Shown here: positions 1 to 7,806 of the stretch, in pieces
Numbering within the stretch: position 1 is the stretch's first letter
Layout of the letters: every line of letters begins with the position of its first letter
Assembly (NCBI RefSeq): GCF_030816915.1
Contig: NZ_JAUSYN010000002.1
Span: 558,001-622,000 of the forward strand
DNA: 64,000 nucleotides
Origin: Streptomyces sp. B3I8
GTDB lineage: Bacteria > Actinomycetota > Actinomycetes > Streptomycetales > Streptomycetaceae
Direction of reading: 5' to 3'
Notes under the pieces: model-generated
Told to the model about the DNA's origin: nothing
Database searches by the model: none
What the model saw: only the letters and a program-made list of their open reading frames with translations
Program-made: the position numbers and the translations under genes

Positions 1-642
1 CACGTCGAAGCGGCCGGGCTCGCGCACCGGCGACTCTCGCACCGCCCACCAGGCCAGCGCGACGCCGCTCGCGCCCAGCGCGCTGGTCACCCAGAACATC
101 ACGTGCCAGTCGGCGTACTGCACGATCAGCGCGGTGAGCGGCAGGCCGAGCGCGGCGCCGATGCCGACGGTGGAGCTCATCAGCGCCACCGCCGAACCCG
201 TGCGCTCGGGCGGCAGTTCGTCGCGCAGGATGCTGATCGACAGCGGGACGACGGCGGCGGCCGCGCCCTGCAGCGCCCGGGCCGCGATGAGGACGCCGAT
301 CGTCGAGGTCAGGGCGCACATCACAGAGCCGAGGGTCATCAGCGCGAGGGCGCAGAGGAGTACCCGCCGCTTGCCGTACATGTCGCCGGCGCGGCCCAGC
401 ACGGGGGTGAGGACCGCGCCGGACAGCAGGGTGGCGGTGACCATCCAGGAGACGGCGCCCGGGGACGAGCCGGTCAGCCGGGGCAGGTCGGGCAGCAACG
501 GCACGACGACGGTCTGCATGACCGCCATGAGGATGCCGCCGAACGCCAGCGCCGGCACCGCCATCCGTTCCCGCAGGGCCACCCGTCCGCCGGGCTCCGG
601 GGGGATGCCGGGGCCGGTGGGCGGGACGGATATCGGGACCAC
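1..642 (-). CDS. MFS drug exporter, N-terminal part (cut by window edge)
   Basis: Reading leftwards from a GTG at 640-642, the frame stays open to the window edge and gives about 214 residues of a polytopic membrane protein. The visible part holds hydrophobic segments typical of the first half of a major facilitator, including a GRAGDMYGKRRVL segment that fits the loop 2-3 motif A and the segment ARALQGAAAAVVPLSIS found in DHA2-type (EmrB/QacA) exporters. A GGAG stands 5 nt before the GTG. Known role of the family: proton-driven export of toxic compounds at the cytoplasmic membrane. The substrate cannot be told. Two palindromes just upstream suggest TetR-type repression. The C-terminal half lies outside the window. 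Confidence 0.85.
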   Translation of the reverse strand, partial: MVPISVPPTGPGIPPEPGGRVALRERMAVPALAFGGILMAVMQTVVVPLLPDLPRLTGSSPGAVSWMVTATLLSGAVLTPVLGRAGDMYGKRRVLLCALALMTLGSVMCALTSTIGVLIAARALQGAAAAVVPLSISILRDELPPERTGSAVALMSSTVGIGAALGLPLTALIVQYADWHVMFWVTSALGASGVALAWWAVRESPVREPGRFDV

Positions 643-692
643 GGATGCTCCAGAGGGCCGGTGCGGCGCGCGGCGGCGGCGCACGGAAGGCG

Positions 693-734
693 GGTGAATG
701 GTCATTCACCTTACCGGGTGAATTGCCATTCACC
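693..734. promoter_or_regulatory. Two tandem TetR-type operator-like palindromes
   Basis: GGTGAATGGTCATTCACC at 693-710 is a perfect 8-bp inverted repeat with a 2-nt centre. A second copy at 717-734 keeps 7-bp arms GGTGAAT/ATTCACC with a 4-nt centre. The centres are 24 bp apart, about two helical turns. They lie 51-92 bp upstream of the exporter start. Paired sites of this form are typical of TetR/AcrR repressors of exporter genes. No TetR gene is visible in the window, so the regulator may lie beyond the left edge. Confidence 0.6.
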
Positions 735-837
735 CGGTCCGGGCCTGCCCTGCGGCTGGGCCTCCCCCGGCGGGTGGGCCTTCTTCCGGCGGGCGGGTCC
801 CACACGGCGGCGGTCCCCTGCCTGCGGCGGGCCGGTC

Positions 838-2064
838 TCAGTGCGGGGTGCGGGCCGCGTGCACGGTACGGGCCAGCCGCGGGCCGAGCCAGCGCTTCAG
901 CCGGCGCAGCGCCTCGACCTGTCCGGCCGCCCGGTCGAGGTGGTAGTAGATCTGCGGCGGCACGTACGGGAGCAGCGGGGAGTGCCGCTGGCCGAGCAGG
1001 GCGAACATGCGCTCGGGCGGCAGGTCGATGTAGCGCGTGAGGTTCTCGTACCACTGGGCGCTGTGCCGCGCGGCGCTCTGCACGTGCAGCAGTTCGCCTC
1101 GGCGTCGGCGTTCGTAGGCGGTGAGCGCGGCGGGCAGGGCGGCGGGGTCGTGGCCGGTGCCGTGCGTGTGCAGCGACTCGGCCAGGGCGCAGGCGTCCTC
1201 CAGGGCGAGGGTGGTACCGGCGCCGATGGAGTAGTGGGTGGTGTGGGCGGCGTCTCCGAGCAGGACCGTGTTGCCGCGGTGCCAGGTGCGGTTGGTGAGG
1301 GTGCGGAAGGTGAGCCACTGCGCGGAGCCGTCGGGCTGGGCGCGGCCCAGGAGCGGGTGGCCGTCGAGCACGTCGGCGAACAGCTTCTCCAGGACGGCCC
1401 GGCCGTCGGCCTCGGTCGCCCGGTCCAGACCGAGCCCGGTCCAGGTCCGCGGGGCGCACTCGACGACGAAGGTGCTCCGGTCGGTGTCGTAGGCGTACCC
1501 GTAGCACCAGATCCAGCCGTGGTCGGTCTCGACGAAGGCGAAGGTGAAGGAGTCGAAGACCTTGGTGGTGCCGAGCCAGAGGTAGCGGTTGCGGCCGTGG
1601 GTGAGGGCGCTGCCGTAGTGGTCGGGGTGGCGGGCGCGGACGGCGCTGTGGACGCCGTCGCCCGCGACGACGAGGTCGGCCTCGGGGAGCGGGCCCTCGG
1701 CGGGGACCTCGTCCTCGTACGTGATGGCGACGCCGAGGGCGGTGGCGCGGGCGGCGAGGAGGTCGAGGAGGCGGTGGCGGCCGATGCCGAAGCCCTCGTC
1801 ACCGTGGTGGACGGTGGTGCGGCCGCGGAGGTGGGCACAGCCGTCGGTCCAGCGGACGGAGTGGGTGCGCAGGTGGTCGGCGGATTCGGGGTCGTGGGTG
1901 CGGAGGCGGGCGAGGAGGGGCGCCCAGTAGGTGACGCCCCAGCCATAGGTGGAGCCGGCGGGGTCGCGTTCGTGGACGGTGAGGTCGTGGGACGGGTCCT
2001 GGAGTTTCATCAGGATCGCGAAGTAGAGGTTCGCGGGGCCGCCGCCGATGCACGTGATCTTCAC
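838..2064 (-). CDS. FAD-dependent aromatic monooxygenase
   Basis: 408 residues, a normal length for a single-component flavin monooxygenase. It starts with the FAD-binding GGGPANLYFAI (GxGxxG-like, residues 8-13), has VVAGDGVHSAVR (DG motif) mid-protein and LLGDAAHTTHYSIGAG (GD motif) near residue 270. The segment GSTYGWGVTYW resembles the anthraniloyl/salicylyl-CoA monooxygenase and VioD branch. Known chemistry is NAD(P)H-dependent ring hydroxylation; the substrate is unknown. The GTG start has AAGGA 5 nt upstream. It points the same way as the exporter 195 bp downstream, so co-function in detoxification or export of an aromatic is possible but not shown. Confidence 0.85.
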   Translation of the reverse strand: MKITCIGGGPANLYFAILMKLQDPSHDLTVHERDPAGSTYGWGVTYWAPLLARLRTHDPESADHLRTHSVRWTDGCAHLRGRTTVHHGDEGFGIGRHRLLDLLAARATALGVAITYEDEVPAEGPLPEADLVVAGDGVHSAVRARHPDHYGSALTHGRNRYLWLGTTKVFDSFTFAFVETDHGWIWCYGYAYDTDRSTFVVECAPRTWTGLGLDRATEADGRAVLEKLFADVLDGHPLLGRAQPDGSAQWLTFRTLTNRTWHRGNTVLLGDAAHTTHYSIGAGTTLALEDACALAESLHTHGTGHDPAALPAALTAYERRRRGELLHVQSAARHSAQWYENLTRYIDLPPERMFALLGQRHSPLLPYVPPQIYYHLDRAAGQVEALRRLKRWLGPRLARTVHAARTPH

Positions 2065-2142
2065 GCGGGTCCTTCTGGGGTTGCGGTACGGGTGCGATCG
2101 GTTGCGGAGCGTAGCAGCCAGAGGGTGCCTTATGACTGCTTT

Positions 2143-2226
2143 CGCCCCCGCCGCCCTTACCCTTCCCGTCCCGGGGACTCCGCCCCCGGTCCCCCCGAAA
2201 GACTGCGCGGTTCCCCGCGGCCCCTA
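2143..2226. repeat. Dispersed intergenic GC element, copy 1
   Basis: The 30-nt string at 2143-2172 recurs at 16352-16381 with a single mismatch (A/G). It is followed by GGGGACTCCGCCCC and then GCGCGGTTCCCCGCGG at 2206-2221, a core seen again in variant form near 19541 and 55630-55692. It lies between the monooxygenase and RNase HI genes. It looks like a mobile or terminator-like intergenic repeat of the genome; no name is claimed. Confidence 0.6.
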
Positions 2227-2246
2227 CGCCGGGCGCAGACCCCGGC

Positions 2247-2945
2247 TCACGGCGCCGTGCGGCATTCCGGGTGGCCCCAGCCCTGGTCGTTCTTGGCGAT
2301 CTGTTCGCCCGCGCCGTAGGAGCGGCCGCACACGCAGCGGCCGGCGAACTTCGCCTTGATCGTGCGGGCCGCGGTCCCCCGGGAAGCCGTCCGCTTCCGG
2401 GCGCCCGCGCCCGTGCCCCCACCCGCACTCGCCGCCCGCGCCGCCACCGGCGCGGAGGACGGCGCCGGCTCGGGCGAACCCAGTTCGCTGCCCGCCGGTT
2501 CCTGTACGACCGCCGCCTGGCTCGCCGCCCGGTCGGCGAAGTCGTTGAGGCGGTCGCCGTCCACCTGGTGCGCGGGCACGTACCGGAACTCGACCTCGCG
2601 GCCGGCCAGCAGCGCGTCGATGCGCTGGACCAGCTCCTGGTTGGCGACCGGTTTGCCCGCCGCCGTCTTCCAGCCCTTGCGCTTCCAGCCCGGCAGCCAC
2701 TTGGTGACCGCGTTCATCGCGTACTGGGAGTCCATCCGGATCTCCAGCGGGACCCCCGGGTCCACCGCCGACAACAGCCGCTCCAGGGCGGTCAGTTCGG
2801 CGACGTTGTTGGTCGCCTTCCCCAGCGGTCCGGCTTCCCAGCGGGCCGGTACCTCGGCGTCGTCGGCGACGACCCAGGCCCATCCCGCGGGTCCGGGGTT
2901 TCCCTTCGACGCCCCGTCACAGGCGGCCACCACACGTTCCAGCAT
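2247..2945 (-). CDS. rnhA: Ribonuclease HI with Cys-rich C-terminal tail
   Basis: 232 residues. The N-terminal RNase H domain (1 to about 145) carries the acidic catalytic set D10 (CDGASKGNPG), E50 (NNVAELTA), D72 (RMDSQYAM) and D135 (LNDFAD), with H126 in the usual catalytic-loop position. It would cleave the RNA strand of RNA/DNA hybrids in the cytoplasm. A linker of about 50 Ala/Gly-rich residues leads to a tail with CVCGRSY and GHPEC, a CxC...C arrangement suggestive of a small zinc ribbon. That tail makes it longer than the roughly 155-residue E. coli enzyme. The ATG start is the natural N terminus of the domain. Confidence 0.88.
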   Translation of the reverse strand: MLERVVAACDGASKGNPGPAGWAWVVADDAEVPARWEAGPLGKATNNVAELTALERLLSAVDPGVPLEIRMDSQYAMNAVTKWLPGWKRKGWKTAAGKPVANQELVQRIDALLAGREVEFRYVPAHQVDGDRLNDFADRAASQAAVVQEPAGSELGSPEPAPSSAPVAARAASAGGGTGAGARKRTASRGTAARTIKAKFAGRCVCGRSYGAGEQIAKNDQGWGHPECRTAP

Positions 2946-3008
2946 GCCCCGATCATGCCACGCCCGGCCGGCCGCTCCGAACGGCCGGCCACTGCCTCGC
3001 GGACGCCC

Positions 3009-3812
3009 CTACGACACGTCCGACAGCTTGGGCATGTCCCCCTCGCGCTTGGCCGGATCGAGCACGGTGAACGCCGCCCCCTGCGGGTCGCTCAGCGCGG
3101 CGAACCGGCCGAACGGGCTGTTCATCGGGCCGAAGCGGAGCACGCCTCCCCGGTCGGTGGCGCGGCGGACGGCCTCGTCGCAGTCGTCCACCACGAAGTA
3201 CACGTTGATGTACGAGGGAACCTCCGGCGGGAAGTCGTCGGTCATCCGCATCCGGCCGAGCACGGGTTCGCCGCCCTCCTGGTTGCGGAAGACCACGAAG
3301 TCGACGTCGCTCTCCTCCATCCGCTGGGTGCGGTAGGGGAAGACCGCGGTGAAGAACGCGTCGGACTTCTCCGGTTCGCGGGTGAAGACCTCGGCCCAGC
3401 AGTACGCCCCCGGCACGCCGCTGGCCTCGAACCCCTCGTGGGTGCCGCCCTGCCAGACGCCGAAGACCGCGCCGCTCGGCTCGCGGGCGAGCGCCATGGT
3501 GCCGAAGTCGCCGACCCGCATCGGCTCGAGGAGCACCTCGCCGCCGTTGTCCCGGATCCGGCCGACGGTCGCCTCCGCGTCGGACGAGGCCAGGTACAGG
3601 CACCAGGCGGAGTGCCCCTCCTGCCCCGGCATGGGCGGTACGACGGCCGCCGCCGCCTTGCCGTCCGCGAACGCCTGCGTGTAGTTGCCGTACTCGCTGG
3701 ACGCCTCCCCGAACGTCCAGCCGAGCACGTCGCCGTAGAAGCTCTTCGCCCCCTCCAGCTCGCTGAACATCGCGTCCGCCCAGATGGGCGTTCCCTCGGG
3801 TGGTGCTGTCAT
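3009..3812 (-). CDS. Tandem VOC-domain protein (glyoxalase/bleomycin-resistance fold, Cfp30B-like)
   Basis: 267 residues from the ATG at 3810-3812 (MTAPPEGTPIW), preceded by GGAAGG; an upstream extension to 3860 lacks family similarity. Two VOC half-units are visible: one opens near residue 10 (WADAMFSELEGAKSFYGDVLGW) and the other near 136 (YCWAEVFTREPEKSDAFFTAVF). The pattern matches the Cfp30B/hydroxylase-like group of actinobacterial VOC proteins. Such proteins bind metals or small ligands and include resistance proteins and dioxygenases, but no reaction can be assigned here. Confidence 0.8.
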   Translation of the reverse strand: MTAPPEGTPIWADAMFSELEGAKSFYGDVLGWTFGEASSEYGNYTQAFADGKAAAAVVPPMPGQEGHSAWCLYLASSDAEATVGRIRDNGGEVLLEPMRVGDFGTMALAREPSGAVFGVWQGGTHEGFEASGVPGAYCWAEVFTREPEKSDAFFTAVFPYRTQRMEESDVDFVVFRNQEGGEPVLGRMRMTDDFPPEVPSYINVYFVVDDCDEAVRRATDRGGVLRFGPMNSPFGRFAALSDPQGAAFTVLDPAKREGDMPKLSDVS

Positions 3813-3939
3813 GTCGATCGGCCTTCCCGGTTCACGGGGGACGGGTCTCGCCCTTCTCACTATTCACGCTAGTCACGGTCGGTGCGGGCCGCCCCCCGAG
3901 CGGCCCGCACCGGGTCTCGCGGGCCCCGGACGACAGGGC

Positions 3940-4422
3940 CTACTCCCCCGCGTACGCCTTCTCCAGCGACGCGATGTCCAGTTTGTGCATCTTGAGCATC
4001 GCCTGCACGGCCCGGTTCGCCTTCTCCTGGTCCGGGTCGGAGTACATCTGCAGCAGCCGACGCGGGACGACCTGCCAGGAGACACCGAACCGGTCCTTGA
4101 GCCAGCCGCAGGGGCCCGGCTCCCCGCCGCCCTCGGTGAGCCGGTTCCAGTAGTGGTCGACCTCCTCCTGGTCGTCGCACATGATCTGGAAGGAGACCGC
4201 CTCGCTGAAGGTGAACTGCGGGCCGCCGTTGAGCGCCACGAACTCCTGGCCGTTGGCCGTGAACTCCACGGTCATGGCGGAGCCGGTCTCGCCGGGTGTG
4301 TTCTCGGGGTACCTGAGCGTGCGGCCGAGCCGGGAGTTCTTGAACACCGACACGTAGAAGTCGGCCGCCTCCTCCGCCCGGCCGTCGAACCACAGGCATG
4401 TGATGAATCCGTCGCCGGCCAT
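3940..4422 (-). CDS. PhnB-like VOC protein (3-demethylubiquinone methyltransferase-like fold)
   Basis: 160 residues, start ATG at 4420-4422 chosen because GAGGAGG sits just upstream; the frame extends to 4494 without similarity. ITCLWFDGRAEEAADFYVSVFKNS at the N terminus and ALNGGPQFTFSEAVSFQIMC mid-protein are typical of the PhnB / 3-dmu-9-3-mt subgroup of VOC proteins. These are small cytoplasmic proteins of mostly unknown reaction, often controlled with stress or detoxification genes. An 18-bp motif 92 nt upstream is shared with the DHFR-like gene at 7807-8412. Confidence 0.8.
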   Translation of the reverse strand: MAGDGFITCLWFDGRAEEAADFYVSVFKNSRLGRTLRYPENTPGETGSAMTVEFTANGQEFVALNGGPQFTFSEAVSFQIMCDDQEEVDHYWNRLTEGGGEPGPCGWLKDRFGVSWQVVPRRLLQMYSDPDQEKANRAVQAMLKMHKLDIASLEKAYAGE

Positions 4423-4514
4423 GGGTTTCCTCCTCGGGTAACGCGCCGTCGCGCTTCGGTCCGCCCCGTGCTCGTCGTGCACGGGAACCGTCACCCCCTA
4501 CGACCGATCCTGAC

Positions 4515-4532
4515 CCGGAAACTCATCGGCGG
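4515..4532 (-). promoter_or_regulatory. Shared upstream motif, copy 1
   Basis: On the minus strand this reads CCGCCGATGAGTTTCCGG, identical over 18 bp to 8462-8479. It lies 92 nt before the ATG of the PhnB-like gene, in the region shared with divergent clpP3. An identical 18-mer upstream of two small-enzyme genes suggests a common promoter element or operator. Confidence 0.45.
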
Positions 4533-4664
4533 CCCGCCGGGCGGATCCGGCCGCGGGCACCGCTCTGCCCGTGGCGAATCTGCCGACGGCCGAGAACACG
4601 GCCGCGAGGGCCCCGCGCGGCCGACAGTGAAGGCGGTACGAGCACACCGACCCGAGGAGGACCC

Positions 4665-5303
4665 ATGGCTCCACCGCTCACGCTCCCGCCCCGCGCCGGG
4701 GAGGGCGAGACCCCGCCGAACCGCTTCGACGACCAGCTCGCCGCGCAGCTCCTCAACCAGCGGATCGTGTTCCTCGGCACGCAGGTCGACGAGGTCTCCG
4801 CCAACCGGATCTGCGCGCAGCTCCTGCTGCTGTCCGCGGAGGACCCGCGCACCGACATCGGCCTGTACATCAACAGCCCGGGCGGTTCCGTCACGGCCGG
4901 GCTCGCGATCTACGACACCATGCGGCTGATCCCCAACGACGTCTCGACGCTGGTGATGGGCTTCGCGGCCAGCATGGGGCAGTTCCTGCTGACGGTCGGC
5001 GCGGCCGGCAAGCGGCTGGCGCTGCCGAACGCGCGGATCATGATGCACCAGCCGTCAGCCGGTATCGGGGGGACCACCGCGGACATCGAGATCCAGGCGG
5101 AGAACCTGGAGTTCACCAAGAAGGCCATCGAGCGGATCACCGCCGAGCACACCGGGCAGAGCGAGGAGACCATCTCCCGCGACGGCGACCGGGACCGCTG
5201 GTTCACCGCCGAGCAGGCCCGGGAGTACGGAATCGTGGACCGGGTGGTGGAGTCGCTCGCCGACGTCCGCCCGGCCGCCTCGCGCCGGAAAATGGGGTTG
5301 TGA
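4665..5303 (+). CDS. clpP3: ClpP-family protease subunit (ClpP3-like)
   Basis: 212 residues, ClpP-sized. The catalytic triad is complete: S103 in GFAASMGQ, H128 in MMHQPSAG and an Asp in [10 protein letters not shown] near residue 173. [19 protein letters not shown] is the family handle. GAGGAGG precedes the ATG. It overlaps the next clpP by a few bases, giving a two-gene operon followed by convergent popR. In Streptomyces the clpP3-clpP4 operon is the second, normally silent ClpP system, switched on by PopR when ClpP1/P2 fails; the same layout here supports that assignment. The product would be a cytoplasmic self-compartmentalised peptidase working with a Clp ATPase. Confidence 0.88.
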   Translation: MAPPLTLPPRAGEGETPPNRFDDQLAAQLLNQRIVFLGTQVDEVSANRICAQLLLLSAEDPRTDIGLYINSPGGSVTAGLAIYDTMRLIPNDVSTLVMGFAASMGQFLLTVGAAGKRLALPNARIMMHQPSAGIGGTTADIEIQAENLEFTKKAIERITAEHTGQSEETISRDGDRDRWFTAEQAREYGIVDRVVESLADVRPAASRRKMGL

Positions 5304-5305
5304 AC

Positions 5306-5908
5306 ATGAGTTCGTACACGGTGCCGTACGTCGTCGAGCGGACCGCGCAGGGCGAGCGGTCGTACGACGTCTTCAGCCGGCTGCTCAGCGAGCGGATCGT
5401 CTTCCTGGGCACGGAGATCGACGACGGGGTCGCCAATGTGGTGATCGCGCAGCTCCTGCACCTGGAGTCCGCCAACCCGGAGCAGGAGATCTCGATCTAC
5501 CTCAACTCCCCCGGCGGCTCCTTCACCTCCCTCATGGCGATCTACGACACGATGACGTTCGTGCGGGCGCCGATCTCCACGTTCTGCGTCGGGCAGGCGG
5601 CCTCGACGGCGGCGGTGCTGCTGGCGGGCGGCGACCCCGGGCGGCGGTTCGTCCTCGAACACGCGCGGGTGCTGCTCGGGCAGCCGGCCTCGGGAGGAAC
5701 ACAGGGCACGGTCTCGGACCTCGCCGTGCGGGCCAAGGAGATGGTGCGGATCCGCTCCCAGGTGGAGGAGGTGCTCTCCCGGCACACCCACCACGACGCG
5801 GCGACACTGCGGGCGGACATGGACCGGGACAAGGTCTTCACCGCCGAGGAGGCCGTCGCCTACGGACTGGCCGACGAGGTGCTGAGCCGCAGGCTCGCAC
5901 TCGCCTGA
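5306..5908 (+). CDS. clpP4: ClpP-family subunit lacking catalytic His (ClpP4-like)
   Basis: 200 residues from the ATG at 5306, with GGGG 8 nt upstream; a GTG at 5300 overlapping the clpP3 stop is the alternative start. [19 protein letters not shown] and nucleophile S100 ([14 protein letters not shown]) are intact. The position of the catalytic His is Gly: [13 protein letters not shown]125, encoded by GGG where HQP is usual. D171 is present in RADMDRD. Seen: two of three triad residues. Inference: this subunit is catalytically impaired and may act structurally in a mixed ring with ClpP3, as degenerate ClpP/ClpR subunits do elsewhere. It is translationally coupled to clpP3. Confidence 0.85.
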   Translation: MSSYTVPYVVERTAQGERSYDVFSRLLSERIVFLGTEIDDGVANVVIAQLLHLESANPEQEISIYLNSPGGSFTSLMAIYDTMTFVRAPISTFCVGQAASTAAVLLAGGDPGRRFVLEHARVLLGQPASGGTQGTVSDLAVRAKEMVRIRSQVEEVLSRHTHHDAATLRADMDRDKVFTAEEAVAYGLADEVLSRRLALA

Positions 5909-5915
5909 GAGAACC

Positions 5916-5960
5916 CGGCGCCGCCCCCGTCCGCAGCACGTCGGGACGGGGGCGGCGCCG
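5916..5960. terminator. Bidirectional terminator between clpP4 and popR
   Basis: A perfect 17-bp stem, arms 5916-5932 and 5944-5960, with an 11-nt loop between two convergent genes. No U-tract, as is usual in Streptomyces. Confidence 0.85.
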
Positions 5961-5968
5961 TGCGGTGC

Positions 5969-6373
5969 TCAGGCCGCCAGGCAGAGGCCGTCGTACGAGG
6001 CGGCCGGCGCCGCGGACCGACCGGTGGGCCGGGGGCGGGAGTACCGGACGAGTTCGTCCCGGGTCAGGGAGAGAAGGTCACCGAGGCCGAGGCCGAGGGC
6101 CCGGGCGGCCGCCGCGAGAACCTCGGAGGAGGCCTCCTTGCGGCCGCGCTCCAGCTCGGACAGGTACGGCATCGAGATGCGGGCCGCCTCGGCCACGTCC
6201 TTCAGCGTGCGGTCCTGGGCGAGCCGTTCGCGCCGCAGCGCCTCACCGACGAGATCCCGCCACAGCGGCTCACGGGCGGCGGGCGCCGGGGGGCGGGCCG
6301 GGGCGGGTCCGGAGACCGGACGGAGGGGAACGACACGGACCTGGTGGGAGGCACGAGGCTTCTTGGGCTGCAT
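5969..6373 (-). CDS. popR: PopR/ClgR-type XRE regulator with C-terminal LAA
   Basis: 134 residues. A Cro/CI helix-turn-helix spans roughly 57-98 (TLKDVAEAARISMPYLSELERGRKEASSEVLAAAARAL), closely matching the ClgR/PopR pattern with its LSELERGRKEASSE core. The first 35 residues are a basic, Pro-rich extension. The protein ends in GLCLAA. Known: ClgR and PopR have terminal Ala residues that make them substrates of ClpP1/P2, so loss of that protease stabilises PopR and induces clpP3-clpP4. The gene is convergent with that operon. GGGAGG abuts the ATG directly, an unusually short spacing, so the true start is uncertain. Confidence 0.85.
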   Translation of the reverse strand: MQPKKPRASHQVRVVPLRPVSGPAPARPPAPAAREPLWRDLVGEALRRERLAQDRTLKDVAEAARISMPYLSELERGRKEASSEVLAAAARALGLGLGDLLSLTRDELVRYSRPRPTGRSAAPAASYDGLCLAA

Positions 6374-6699
6374 CCTCCCAGCCTAGGGACGCCCGGCCAC
6401 GGGGGAAGACGGCGGCGTTCCGCCCTGCGAGAAGTCTCCGGAAGCGGGCCCGGTCGCGGGTTCGGGAGGGGCCCGGGCGTGCGTCCGGGTGCGGATCCGG
6501 GACGGTCAAAACGAGCGGCAACGCCCCGCACCGGGCTCTTTCCCGGGGGGTGCTGCGTACAGTGGGCAGGGCCGGACGGCACACACGGGAAATTTTTCGA
6601 GTGGGTGACATGCCCGGCGCGATCCCGGGTAACTGCGGGACACGGCGCTTTGGACGCCCGATCAGAGCTGAAAAGTTGAGTTCCGTGGGAGAGGTAGTA

Positions 6700-7590
6700 A
6701 TGGACACCACCATGAGCCGGACGACGGTCGCCGAGAGCACGACCGGCACCGCGACTGGTGAGGACCCGCTGCCCACCGTCGTCGACCCGCGTGCGGTGGC
6801 CCCCCGTGACGCACGGGAGTTGTCCCGCCAGTTCTTCCAGCGCCTCAGCGTGCTGGAGGAAGGTACGCACGAGTACCAGTACGCGCGCAACACGCTGATC
6901 GAGATGAACATGTCGCTCGTGCGGTTCGCGGCGGGGCGCTTCCGCAACCGCGGTGACGACATGGAGGACATCGTCCAGGTCGGCATGATCGGCCTGATCA
7001 AGGCGATCGACCGGTTCGAGATCTCCCGCGAGGTGGAGTTCACCTCCTTCGCGCTCCCCTACATCGTGGGAGAGATCAAGCGTTTCTTCCGCGACACGAC
7101 GTGGGCCGTGCACGTGCCTCGCCGGTTGCAGGAGGCGCGCGTGGAGCTGGCCAAGGCGCGCGAGGAGCTGTCCAGTCGGCTGGACCGCGACCCGACCGTC
7201 GCCGAGCTGGCCACGCTGATGAACCTGCCCGAGAAGGACGTCGTCGAGGCCCAGATCGCGTCCAACGGCTACAACTCCTCGTCGCTGGACGCCGCCCTCT
7301 CCGGTGAGGACCAGGACGGCGAGGCCGTGCTGGCGGACTTCATCGGCTCGGAGGACGAGGCGATGAGCCTCGTCGAGGACTTCCACACACTGGCCCCGCT
7401 CGTCGCGGAGCTGAGCGAGCGCGACCGTCAGATCATCCACATGCGGTTCGTCGAGGAGGCCACGCAGGCCGACATCGGCGCGCAGCTCGGCTGCTCGCAG
7501 ATGCACGTCTCGCGGCTGATCAAGCGGATCATCGATCAGCTCCGCACCGGCATGCTGGCCGACGTGGACCGGGTCGAGTCCACCCGCTGA
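6700..7590 (+). CDS. sigL: SigB/SigF-family RNA polymerase sigma factor (SigL-like)
   Basis: 296 residues from the ATG at 6700, chosen for GGAGAGG 5 nt upstream. Regions in order: sigma2 (MSLVRFAAGRFRNRGDDMEDIVQVGMIGLIKAIDRFE), sigma3 (VHVPRRLQEARVELAKAREELSSRLDRDPTVAELA) and sigma4 with a C-terminal HTH (IHMRFVEEATQADIGAQLGCSQMHVSRLIKRII). This is the stress-response SigB/F/G group, controlled elsewhere by anti-sigma kinases. From memory, S. coelicolor sigL neighbours the clpP3/clpP4 genes, which is why sigL is proposed; the family call is firm, the paralogue name less so. An RsbW-like ATPase and a PP2C phosphatase follow 1-3 kb away. Confidence 0.85.
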   Translation: MDTTMSRTTVAESTTGTATGEDPLPTVVDPRAVAPRDARELSRQFFQRLSVLEEGTHEYQYARNTLIEMNMSLVRFAAGRFRNRGDDMEDIVQVGMIGLIKAIDRFEISREVEFTSFALPYIVGEIKRFFRDTTWAVHVPRRLQEARVELAKAREELSSRLDRDPTVAELATLMNLPEKDVVEAQIASNGYNSSSLDAALSGEDQDGEAVLADFIGSEDEAMSLVEDFHTLAPLVAELSERDRQIIHMRFVEEATQADIGAQLGCSQMHVSRLIKRIIDQLRTGMLADVDRVESTR

Positions 7591-7634
7591 CACACCCCTC
7601 ACGGACAGTCGGTCCCGCCGAAGCACCCGGAACC

Positions 7635-7684
7635 CGCGGACGGTGCCGGTCCCTCACCTCGGTGAGGGACCGGCACCGTCCGCG
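7635..7684. terminator. Strong terminator after the sigma factor gene
   Basis: A perfect 24-bp inverted repeat, arms 7635-7658 and 7661-7684, separated by only 2 nt, lying between two convergent genes. Confidence 0.9.
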
Positions 7685-7806
7685 TTCCCGTGTGCGGCCA
7701 CCGTCGACCCCCGTCCGGCGGTGACCGCGTACGCGACCGTCCGCGGCGACTGCCGTACCCAGGCGCTGTCGCACTCAGGCGCAGTCGTACTGCGTAGCCG
7801 TCGTGC

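Noticed and set aside
6600..6699. SigB-type promoter GGGTAA upstream of the sigma factor gene
   Set aside because: GGGTAA exists at 6627-6632, but no matching -35 at 14-16 nt; too weak to list.
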